A stretch of DNA of 10,174 nt, taken from contig JNET01034717.1 in assembly GCA_000697455.1 (NCBI GenBank), positions 1 to 10,174 on the forward strand, given 5' to 3'. The stretch comes from Basidiobolus heterosporus B8920. Lineage: Eukaryota > Basidiobolomycota > Basidiobolomycetes > Basidiobolales > Basidiobolaceae. Positions 1 to 6,675 of this stretch are shown here, piece by piece; position 1 is the first letter of the stretch, and every line of letters begins with the position of its first letter. The notes under the pieces are model-generated. The model did not search any database. It was not told the DNA's origin and worked only from the letters and a program-made list of their open reading frames with translations. Both the position numbers and the translations under genes were made by a program.

Positions 1-735
1 GCAATTCTTGGCAAAGTGTCCCGGCTTATGACAATAATGGCATGTAAAGTCAGCCTTCTTGTCACTTTTAGTTGGCTTTTCAGAGTGATTACTTGTGTAG
101 AAGGCACTCTCCTTCTTTCCTTCAGCTCCAGTCTCATTCAGCTTCCGTTCTTCATGTAAAAGCTTAGCGGTAACAAATGACTCAGTCAGCATATTTTCAT
201 CAACATTCTCCAAATTGGTGATTATCACAGAATAGCTTGGCGGTAGAGAGTTGAACAAAATACTGATAAAGTCTATATCAGCAATACTGTTCCCAATAGC
301 AGCTAGCTTCAGCACAATAGCTTTGAGTTTATTGATGTGGGTAGTCATAGTGTCAGTTGATTCCTTCTTGGGGAAACCATAGAGCTGTCTAAGCAGATAC
401 ATCCGGTTAGCAGTTCCTTTAGTTTGATAAAGGTTCTTCAGTATATCCCAGGCCTCTTTTGGAGTTTCAGCCTTCATAACAAGAGACAGTTGAGCATTTT
501 CAAGATTCAGCATTATAGCAGACAAGGCTTTAGTTTGTCTTTTCTTGAAGTCATACAGATCCTTGGCTTTGGATCCATCAGGTTGAGTCTCCACACCAGT
601 TACAATGTCCCAAAGATCCCTATCAGCAAGTAGCATCTTCATCTTGGTACTCCACATGAGAAAGTCTTCTCCATTAAAGCGGTCAATAATTCTGGTAGCT
701 TGGGCCATATCAGTGGTGTAGTCTACGGGGCTCAT
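1..735 (-). CDS. Ty1/Copia gag polyprotein, N-terminal part, runs off the window
   Basis: This frame is open for 245 codons from an ATG at 735 to the left edge of the window. The product would be the structural (capsid/nucleocapsid) protein of a Copia-type retrotransposon, which packages element RNA in cytoplasmic particles. It has the look of the Copia gag (UBN2-like) family: 'NGEDFLMWSTKMKMLL' near residues 25-40, 'AWDILKNLY' near residues 110-118, and an alpha-helical middle. It ends in a CCHC zinc knuckle, CHYCHKPGHFAKNC, at the last 14 codons. The start is favoured because it lies immediately after the LTR and inside the primer-binding site. The visible part looks whole, with no breaks, unlike every other element here. 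Protease, integrase and RT would lie to the left, outside the window. Confidence 0.9.
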   Translation of the reverse strand, partial: MSPVDYTTDMAQATRIIDRFNGEDFLMWSTKMKMLLADRDLWDIVTGVETQPDGSKAKDLYDFKKRQTKALSAIMLNLENAQLSLVMKAETPKEAWDILKNLYQTKGTANRMYLLRQLYGFPKKESTDTMTTHINKLKAIVLKLAAIGNSIADIDFISILFNSLPPSYSVIITNLENVDENMLTESFVTAKLLHEERKLNETGAEGKKESAFYTSNHSEKPTKSDKKADFTCHYCHKPGHFAKNC

Positions 736-739
736 AACC
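728..739 (-). other. Primer-binding site of the Copia element, complementary to the initiator tRNA-Met anticodon loop
   Basis: The plus strand reads GGGCTCATAACC, the anticodon loop and flanking stem of eukaryotic initiator tRNA-Met with its CAU anticodon. The element RNA therefore carries the complement, directly after the LTR. Priming by an internally cleaved half tRNA-iMet is known for Drosophila copia and yeast Ty5. The same mode is inferred here, since the match is to the anticodon region and not to the tRNA 3' end. The gag ATG (733-735) lies inside the site. Confidence 0.75.
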
Positions 740-820
740 TAATAGCAGAGGATTGAGATGGTCAAGTAGCAGAAGTAAAGAGTAGAGTATATAAGAGGGA
801 TATTAGTGTGGATTGAACTG

Positions 821-826
821 TTTATT
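821..826 (-). terminator. AATAAA polyadenylation signal in the Copia LTR
   Basis: AATAAA on the minus strand lies about 20-25 bases beyond the TATA box. In the downstream LTR copy the same signal would direct 3' end formation of the element RNA. The assignment rests on the motif and its position only. Confidence 0.4.
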
Positions 827-844
827 CCAAAGGGTGGGGCTGCC

Positions 845-857
845 CTATATATACTAA
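845..857 (-). promoter_or_regulatory. TATA box of the Copia LTR promoter
   Basis: The minus strand reads TTTAGTATATATAGGGC around this point. Its position about 110 bases before the gag start and upstream of an AATAAA fits the U3/R boundary of an LTR promoter. The transcription start is inferred and cannot be seen. Confidence 0.55.
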
Positions 858-1104
858 ATATCTTGTGGTCATGAGATCATGACTCATCACTGATTATTAA
901 TCAATCAGTCCATATATAGACAATGCCAAGACATTGCCGAGACTTAATATAATGACCAATCACTTGTTTGATCATACATCCTAATCATATAACTGTAACA
1001 GGTAATATACTGAAACCTAATCTGATCAATTACTAATACTAATAGATCAATTGATAACAAGCACTAATCAATAATACTAACTACTAAATCTGTATATTGC
1101 AATA

Positions 1105-1450
1105 TCCTGTCCTAGTATAATGACCAGAAGGGATTGCATCCCATTGCCTTCTACTCTTGGAAATTAACCCCAGCTGAAGTTAACTATGATATCTATGATA
1201 AGCAACTCCTAGCTATAATATTAGCCTTTGAACAATGGAGAAACTATTTAGATGGTGCTGCTCACCAAATCCTTGTCTATTGTGACCACAAGAACCTGCA
1301 ATACCTCATTACCTCCAAAGTATTGGACCATCAACAAGCCAGATGGTCCCTTTTCCTTTCTGGTTTTGATTTTACAATAGTGTATATAGCAGAATCAAAG
1401 CAAGAAAAACCTGATGCCTTGTTAAGAAAACAGAAGAATGACCTAGAGTA
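1105..1450 (+). pseudogene. RNase H domain remnant of Gypsy element A
   Basis: The frame around 1134-1450 gives 'HPIAFYSWKLTPAEVNYDI', then 'YDKQLLAIILAFEQWRNYL', 'VYCDHKNLQYL', 'QARWSLFLSGFDFTIVY' and a 'KPDALLRK' end. These are the family blocks of Ty3/Gypsy RNase H, which removes the RNA strand during reverse transcription. They follow the usual order and spacing of basidiomycete chromoviruses. Weaker similarity to the RT/RNase H junction reaches back to about 1075. The part is a fossil and is not expected to make an active enzyme. Confidence 0.85.
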
Positions 1451-1454
1451 GGGA

Positions 1455-2560
1455 GATCATGCCTGTTGGCAACAGCAAAAGGCCTTCCTATCTCAGCAAT
1501 ATTTCAAAGCTCTTGCTACACTATGCTCTAAGCCCCTAGTCCAGCCCTTGATTGAAAGTATCAAGTCAGCTCAAGAAAAACACTCTTATGCCCTTGAAGT
1601 CAAGTTCCAGCTTCAGTTAGGTTCCTCAGCTACCACTAAGAACCTCCAGATAGTAGAAGGTATCCTCTACCATCAAAACTAAGTCTATGTCCCCAGCCAT
1701 GATATTCAACTTAAGATCCTGAAATCACAACATGACTCTATTATTGCAGGCCATTCTGGTAATGCCAAAACAAGCTATGCTATTAAAAGAGATTTCTGGT
1801 GGCCCAAGTTGATATTCTCTGTTAAGTCATATGTCAAGACTTGCAACCTTTGCAACCAAGGTAAATCTTCTAGGCATCAACTGTATGGCCTACTCCAGCT
1901 CTTGCCCATCCCTAGTTACCAGTGGGAAATTATTTCTATGGACTTCATCACTGACCTGCTCTTGTCCAACAGCTTTGACACAATCTTGGTTGCAGTAGAT
2001 AGGCTAACTAAGATAGCCCACTTTATCCCTTGTACCAAGAACATCACAGCACAAGAAACAGCTCAGCTAATCTTGAAGAATGTATCCCATTTACAAGGCA
2101 CCCCCATGGATATCATCTCTAATAGAGGACCTCAGTTTGCCTCTGACTTCTTGAAGCATTTCATGAAGTACCTTGGTGTTAAGGTTAAACTTTCTCTTGC
2201 TTTCCACCCTCGGACAGATGGCCAAACAGAACAAGTCAACCAAATTCTTGAACAATATCTCTGGTGCTTTATTAATGACCAGCAAGACAATTGTAACTAT
2301 AACAATGCAACACACTCTGCTACCAACAAGACTCCTTTCTATGCAAACTACAGAAGAAACCCCCAGTTTGATGTTCAGTTACATAGTAATTCTATGAGCC
2401 CTCCTGCTGCCACAAATGCTTGCATGCTTCAAGACCTGACAACAATCTTGATCCATCACTTGACTCAAGCCCAACAAGCCTATCAAGAATTTGCCAGTTG
2501 GAAGAGAAAACTACATTCAGATCTCCAGGAAGAAAGCCTAGTTTTGCCAAACTGACAAAA
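1455..2560 (+). pseudogene. Integrase remnant (H2C2 finger and catalytic core) of Gypsy element A
   Basis: A linker (about 1455-1700) leads into an H2C2 zinc-binding domain at about 1725-1860 ('SIIAGHSGNAKTSYAIKRDF', then 'TCNLCNQGK'). The longest open stretch (1809-2555) carries the integrase core: 'WEIISMDFITDL', 'DTILVAVDRLTKIAHFIP', 'GPQFASDFLKHFMKYLG', 'AFHPRTDGQTEQVNQILEQY' and 'TPFYANYRRNP'. Integrase joins element cDNA to host chromosomes. Similarity is closest to chromovirus integrases of fungi. The domain sits directly downstream of RNase H and upstream of the chromodomain, as expected for this lineage. It is a fossil with a few breaks. Confidence 0.9.
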
Positions 2561-3056
2561 CACATCTATCAAGAGACCTTGCAATAAGCTTGACTATGAA
2601 AAGCTTGGCCCCTGCAAGATTCTGAAGAAACATGGTCCTGTTTTCTATCAATTGAAATTCCCCAAGAATATCAAGATACAAGATACATTTCCTTTATCTC
2701 TGCTAGAACCATATCATGAAAATACTTGGTCTCATTAGAACCCTCCTGCCCCTCCTGTTGTTGAAATTGGGAACTTCATTGAATATGAAGTCAGAGATAT
2801 CCTTGACTCAAAGTATATTAGGCAGAAACTACATTACCTTGTAGATTGGAAAGGTTATTCCCCAAATGACCAAGCTTGGGAACCTGCCAGCAACTTGACC
2901 AATAGTCAGGATCTGATAAATACTTCCCACAAGAAGTACCCAGGAAAACCTGGTTACACATCCTGGCCTCCAAGTCCTTTTTTGGAAATCTCAATGTTAC
3001 ACAACAATTGCATGGTTATGTGGATTAGTCATTGTAGACATAGTTTCTCCATGTAG
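2561..3056 (+). pseudogene. Integrase C-terminal module and chromodomain of Gypsy element A
   Basis: The region 2585-2720 contains 'LDYEKLGPCKILKKHG' and 'FYQLKFP', the GPY/F-like module of Gypsy integrases. A chromodomain follows at 2781-2925: 'EYEVRDILDSKYIRQKL', 'YLVDWKGYSPNDQAWEPASN'. The aromatic positions that form the methyl-lysine cage in chromodomains (Y, W, W) are visible. Chromodomains at integrase tails are known to steer chromoviruses to heterochromatin through H3K9 methylation. The reading frame continues about 60 bases into the 3' LTR before its natural end near 3056. Decayed, but recognisable throughout. Confidence 0.85.
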
Positions 3057-3278
3057 TTTTGTATCACCTCATTGGTTATTAATTATTGTCATGGCACTTA
3101 GCCTCAGAAAATATGTTGTACTATCCTCCCTTATGTATTCCTCAGTCTGAGGAACACAGGTTATCAGTAAATATTCCTACTGGATTCCAGTTCAAGTCCT
3201 TGCCTTGTTAGTCTACACCCAAGCCATTCTTGCCTTGTTCAGCCTGGTCTCTTCTCCTGCCTTAGTTTGTTCATAACA
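2995..3278 (+). repeat. 3' LTR of Gypsy element A
   Basis: The segment starts TGTTACAC and ends TTCATAACA, so the termini are a perfect TGTTA/TAACA inverted pair 284 bases apart. It directly follows the chromodomain frame. Inside are a TATA-like TTATGTAT (3131-3138), a 13-base palindrome CCTCAGTCTGAGG (3140-3152) and a C/T-rich tail with repeated CCTTG motifs, a layout seen in many basidiomycete Gypsy LTRs. No clear polypurine tract precedes it. The 5' LTR is outside the window, so no age estimate from LTR divergence is possible. Confidence 0.75.
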
Positions 3279-3327
3279 GAAACCAGATTGGTTTAGCAAG
3301 CATCTTAAATAATTAGTTGAGAAGGAG

Positions 3328-3402
3328 TGTGGAAATAGCTTAGTATTGCACCTAATCATTTCGTCAGTTATTCCAAAGTATTTCTTGTTACACTATACTT
3401 GA
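3328..3402 (+). repeat. Left arm of a 75-bp diverged inverted repeat
   Basis: This stretch, read forward, matches the reverse complement of 3715-3789 without gaps at 54 of 75 positions by hand count (36 of 47 in the outer part). The best shared blocks are TGCACCTA, TCATTTC and AGTTATTCC. It is preceded by GAAGGAG, and the other arm is preceded in its own direction by a similar GAAG. The pair marks either the ends of a MITE-like foldback element or two opposed LTR starts. Confidence 0.7.
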
Positions 3403-3714
3403 AAAATGTCTAAATGGTCTAGATATTAATCAGAAACACTTTACCACTCTCAGACACAACATTCTCAAAATATCATAACCTATCCAAATCACCCAATATC
3501 TTCACTAGATTGTGCCTGCTATGATTATCAAAGATGTACAACCTCCTACTGTTGTATCACATGGTAAACTATGAGTACCAGACTATTTACTCAACAAATG
3601 ACAATTGTCTAAGCCACAACTTATGTTTTCCCTCCAGTTCACTTCCAATCACTCTAGATTATTGTAACAGGTTGTGAGCATCAAGTACACACTTGTCATT
3701 TTCCTGAGTGCTGA
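3403..3714. other. Interior of the foldback element, no gene seen
   Basis: This 312-base AT-rich interior has no convincing reading frame on either strand and no similarity to Gypsy domains that I can see. It contains no CG dinucleotide. Such non-coding interiors are typical of MITEs, but could equally be LTR sequence. Confidence 0.4.
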
Positions 3715-3789
3715 TCAAGCATAGAATACTAGAAATTACCTGGGAATAACTTATGAAATGACTAGGTGCATTATAACACTATTTCACAA
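3715..3789 (-). repeat. Right arm of the 75-bp diverged inverted repeat
   Basis: On the minus strand this reads TTGTGAAATAG, then TGCACCTAGTCATTTC and AGTTATTCC, paralleling the left arm. It abuts the Gypsy B integrase remnant exactly where that similarity stops (near 3796), which suggests an insertion boundary. No target duplication could be matched on the two sides. Confidence 0.7.
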
Positions 3790-3795
3790 CTTCAT

Positions 3796-4215
3796 TGTGA
3801 AAATGTGGTTCCTAATTCTGCAAGCAAAGAGGGCCTGATCCAAGTGTATATCTTATTTAAACATTTGGCTGTTAGTGTACTTGGTTGGCCTCTTGCCTAG
3901 TAGATTGTTAAATCTTTCAGTTACACCACTGGTTCTTGGATGATAAGCAGATGTTCTAAAATGCTTAATCTCATGTAACTTTATGTACTTCTCCAAAGTC
4001 TTTGCCATGAAACTGGCATCTCTATGAGAGAGTATTTTAACTAGGTGGCCTAACTGTATCAGGATCTTATGGTAAATCAAGTTGGCAACAATCTCTTCAG
4101 TGTCTGCAGATACAGCTCTAGCAACAAGCCAATTAGTGGCATGATCAATGCCAACAAAGATCCATCTGTTTTCTTTCTTTGATGTAGGTAGCCGGCCAAT
4201 CAAGTCTGTTTCCCT
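3796..4215 (-). pseudogene. Integrase core remnant of Gypsy element B
   Basis: The open stretch 4203-3853 contains 'IGRLPTSKKENRWIFVGIDH', 'ATNWLVARAVSADTEEIVAN', 'ASFMAKTLEKYIKLHEIKHF', 'TSAYHPRTSGVTERFNNLLG' and 'KRPTKYTN'. A further piece near 3845-3800 gives 'LDQALFACRIRNHIF'. These are consecutive blocks of the RNase H-fold integrase core of Ty3/Gypsy elements. Similarity stops abruptly at the right arm of the foldback repeat, before the 'SPFYLLYG' block that normally follows. It is a fossil with several breaks. Confidence 0.85.
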
Positions 4216-4269
4216 TCACTCAAAAGGTACTAAAGGTTTAAAAGAAAATAGGTCAGCTAGGCTTTGTGG

Positions 4270-4580
4270 TCTCTTTGCTTGACTAGCAGTTGAGACAGGT
4301 TTTCACAATCTTCTCAACAGCTATCTGAGAGTTGGACACCATTCTTTAGTTTTCACCATGTCACATATTCCTTTATTCTTGAGTGCCCATTTTGATGATG
4401 CAACAAGTGAACCAGGTCCAATCTACTGACAAGGGGGCAGAATGACAGTAGAGTACCATTTGCAATCCTGAAGAGTGTCTCATCATTCAGCATAAAGTTC
4501 CTAGTCTCTTTCTTGCCAAGAATCTTGGCAGACTCATCACACACAGAAGTTATCTTACTTACCTTCATATATTCTGACAT
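4270..4580 (-). pseudogene. H2C2 zinc-finger region of the Gypsy element B integrase
   Basis: The stretch 4580-4353 gives 'ETLFRIANGTLLSFCPLVSR' followed by 'LDLVHLLHHQNGHSRIKEYV', the His-His half of the integrase H2C2 finger. The Cys-Cys half ('KTCLNC') appears near 4310-4290. This domain normally binds zinc and helps integrase multimerise on DNA ends. It lies in the right order between RNase H and the integrase core. It is eroded. Confidence 0.65.
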
Positions 4581-4589
4581 TTACTTAAG

Positions 4590-4900
4590 ACAGTCTGTTG
4601 GCTCCATAGGATTTGGCAGCATTAGTTTTCCTGACAAGGCATCAATAACAACAATGTTCTTTCCTGGCCTGTAGCATATTTCTATGTCATGCTGCCAAAT
4701 GTACTCCAGCCAGCATACCATTCTTAATTCACTTTAGCTCTTGTTTGGGCCTTTAATCCTTCAATAAGTGCTGTATTTGGTCAGGCTCATGCATGTGCTC
4801 AATTGGCCCCATTAAATCTCTGAACTTGTAGACATGCTGCTATACAGATCTTTTTTGTTTCGGAAATACAAACTTCTTTGTTGGAAGAGTCTGCTGATTC
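4590..4900 (-). pseudogene. RNase H tail remnant of Gypsy element B
   Basis: Near 4710-4610 the minus strand gives 'LEYIWQHDIEICYRPGKNIV' and then a DALS box, the typical end of Gypsy RNase H ('YRPGKxNxxADALSR'). Weak similarity continues to about 4880 ('VYKFRDLMG', 'DQIQHLLKD'), matching the 'kFRdYL.G' and 'TDH.AL..LL' blocks. The upper part is scattered over frames, and its limit at 4900 is approximate. Confidence 0.55.
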
Positions 4901-5934
4901 AGAGGCTGGAATGCTAACTAAAATGCTGCGCTAATTCTTTCCAAGTGTTGATAGATGAGGCTTGATGCATTGCTGTAGTGCACTTTCTGTTTTGACACAA
5001 CCTTGAAGCAAAAGATTCAAGGTAAGAGGAGACATTTGGCACCTTTCTTGAGTCAAGCACTCATTAGGCAAGGTAAGCTTCTTTCATCACAAATTGATGG
5101 GATCTTTGATTTTCATCTTATCTTCCATAATTGGTACTAACATGCTTCTGCCAAGTGCTGCTTCCCGAGTCAGTGGTCATAAACACCTGCTGATTCATGG
5201 CATATTGGGTAGCTGAGTACGGCACAGTGTCATTGTACTGTTGCAAAAGCCATTACAAGGCAGAGCTTCAATTGGTCATTACTTCCGGAGGCATCTTGGC
5301 CTTGGCAGAGGTAGAGAATGTGGCCAATTGCTGCTATGAGTGTTACAACACTTAAGAAAGTGATATTGAAGGTAGTGAGCTGGTGTTTGAATCACCAAGA
5401 CTTGTCTCTACTTTATTCAGGAAAATAGCTAGGTGTTTGTTCCAATGTAGTGTAGTGGCACATTTTAATAAGAAAAGAGATCCAAATAGAGAGCAAGTGC
5501 AGTACCACAACTTACTATCAGCAGTAGCTGAAATTTTGTATTGGTAGAATATCAATACTGATAGTCAGTATACAAACCTTTCCAGGAAAGTTGAATCAAT
5601 AGAATACTAGCTTTCAGATGATGTGCTGATGATGCAAATTTCCTCAGCTAGAAGTCAGGTTAATCACACAGAGCACTATAATGTTCTACAAATATGTAGA
5701 ATCTATATAGATGACCACAGATAATGAACAGGGTATAACAAACTTTGAGATGACTCAGAGCAAGTGCTTATAACCAAAACAACTGTAACCTGATCCTGAA
5801 CAGTGTACTAATATATGAAGAGAAGCCTTTTGCCCCAGCCCCAAGTTAAGAGGGCACCTGCCTAATGATTTAGAACAAAGATGGAATCTGGTAAAGGGAC
5901 TCTAGAAGATTGAACAAGTGTTGTACTTTAGCTT
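4901..5934. other. Unassigned stretch between Gypsy elements B and C
   Basis: About 1 kb could not be matched to a known domain. No reverse transcriptase box was found on the minus strand, where element B would continue. The part 4921-5282 has four of the window's roughly 23 CG dinucleotides (five from 4861), more than the surrounding fossils. On the plus strand several protein-like open stretches occur (5164-5550, and weaker ones near 5555-5720 and 5825-5890). From 5590 to 5934 nothing else is seen. Confidence 0.4.
5164..5550 (+). pseudogene. Unrecognised plus-strand coding-like stretch
   Basis: One frame stays nearly open for about 390 bases, with two interruptions, and gives hydrophilic, protein-like text. 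It includes an ATG-initiated 53-residue piece near 5197-5355 ('MAYWVAEYGTVSLYCCKSHY' at its start) and a later piece ending 'NREQVQYHNLLSAVAEILYW'. I do not recognise a family. The Cys-rich parts ('YCCKSHY', 'NCCYECYN') could suggest metal binding, but this is speculative. It could be a broken host gene with introns, a piece of an unidentified element, or chance. The opposite strand is also open over 5352-5555, which weakens the case. Confidence 0.2.
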
Positions 5935-5939
5935 TAAAC

Positions 5940-6642
5940 TGTAGTTATTCCTTGTTTTAAAAACTAACTAAAAGTTGCAACTTTAAACCTCAATAACTCA
6001 ACAAGTTCAAACACTAAAGTTCTATTTAATGGTGTCTTTAGATGAAAGGAGGTAAAGAGAGCAAAACTGAAAGTTAGAGCATACTGTTTGGTTTGTGGAT
6101 TGAGAGGAAAGAGACTCTTCAATCAATCAATCTTTTACCCTAGTGATTTGGTATATATTTATACAATTTCAAACATGAAGTAATCTTGAAGGCTAATAGA
6201 TCATGAAATTATCTTCTGTGTTATCTGAAACCTGATCATATTAGATGCCTACAACTGATCTAGTGCACTTCTAAAGTTGAGGTAATAACATTGGTTAGAT
6301 CTATAGTTATGAGCATTTTAATGTAACCAATTTCTTGGCAGTCAGTGATTGGCAATAGCATTTCATCAAGTGAGATATAATTTCTGAGTCCCATATCTCA
6401 CCCAATAATGGTCCAATTTTGATGATACAACTTTCATTGGATTGCCATGGATCTGGACTATAATATCCTTGAAGGTAATATTCCAATATACATCCCTAAA
6501 TATGTGCACTCAGTTCAAAGTTTTAAGTAATGACTTCATAGCAGATGGGTAATACAGATTTAGGTTACTACTAATACAATAAAAATATCAAAATTGCCTG
6601 AAGGAACTGTAAGAGCTTTGAGAATCAGTTCTCAACACTACA
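5940..6642 (-). repeat. 3' LTR of Gypsy element C (703 bp)
   Basis: On the minus strand it starts TGTAGTGTTGAG, directly after a polypurine tract, and ends GGAATAACTACA, giving a perfect 6-base TGTAGT/ACTACA inverted terminal pair. Inside are a TATA box (6151-6164), a three-unit AATC run (6121-6132) and a C/T-rich stretch that probably marks R/U5. U3 would be about 480 bases and R-U5 about 210. No CG dinucleotide was seen in the whole LTR. The assignment is strong because the left side, the right side and the promoter all agree. Confidence 0.85.
6151..6164 (-). promoter_or_regulatory. TATA box in the LTR of element C
   Basis: The minus strand reads TGTATAAATATATACC, a strong TATA box about 480 bases into the LTR. 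It is followed within 50 bases by CTCTTTCCTCTC-type pyrimidine sequence, common at fungal transcription starts. In the 5' LTR copy this would drive element transcription. Confidence 0.6.
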
Positions 6643-6653
6643 TATCCCCCTAA
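6643..6653 (-). other. Polypurine tract of element C
   Basis: The minus strand reads TTAGGGGGATA immediately before the LTR start TGTAG. A G-rich tract at this exact place is the usual primer for plus-strand DNA synthesis in Gypsy elements. It lies about 23 bases after the end of the pol reading frame. Confidence 0.75.
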
Positions 6654-6675
6654 GTTGAGATTTAATGCTCTCATT

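Larger units (their letters stand above)
741..1059 (-). repeat. 5' LTR of the Copia element (ends approximate)
   Basis: The LTR is bounded on its inner side by the primer-binding site and on its outer side by the return of Gypsy coding similarity near 1070. The best outer end is TGTTATC starting at 1059 on the minus strand; TGTTACAG at 1000 is an alternative. On the minus strand it holds a TATA box (845-857) and, about 25 bases downstream, an AATAAA signal (821-826). That is a compact U3-R-U5 layout. A near-palindrome (868-883) with an adjoining TGACTCA lies just upstream of the TATA box. The partner LTR is outside the window, so neither the ends nor a target duplication can be confirmed. Confidence 0.65.
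1060..3278 (+). mobile_element. Ty3/Gypsy chromovirus fossil (element A), 3' half
   Basis: Reading left to right, the segment holds the end of RT/RNase H, an H2C2 zinc finger, the integrase core, a GPY/F-like module, a chromodomain and a 3' LTR, which is the standard chromovirus pol order. Gypsy similarity begins abruptly at about 1070 beside the Copia LTR, so the Copia element probably inserted here; the missing 5' half would then lie beyond it. The coding region is broken in a handful of places. Only one CG dinucleotide was counted in the whole segment, which suggests a long period of methylation and decay. Confidence 0.85.
3790..4900 (-). mobile_element. Ty3/Gypsy fossil (element B), pol fragment
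   Basis: Read on the minus strand from 4900 to 3790, the fragment gives RNase H tail, H2C2 finger and integrase core of a second Gypsy lineage. That lineage has the 'DLIGRLPTS' type of integrase and is distinct from elements A and C. No LTR was found for it. The left end stops at the foldback repeat and the right end fades into unassigned sequence. It has many breaks and is the most eroded of the three Gypsy copies. Confidence 0.75.

Noticed and set aside
424-633. 69-residue plus-strand open frame
   Set aside because: It lies wholly opposite the well-supported Copia gag frame and has no recognisable domain; a shadow.
728-739. Fragment of a tRNA-iMet gene
   Set aside because: Only the anticodon loop region matches, with no acceptor, D or T arms around it; its place between LTR and gag shows it is a primer-binding site.
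2091-2397. Two 74-residue frames, one on each strand
   Set aside because: Both overlap the integrase core of element A in other frames and look like composition artefacts.
5352-5555. 67-residue minus-strand frame
   Set aside because: No family resemblance and no RT or gag blocks; the plus strand here is at least as protein-like, so neither was called a gene.
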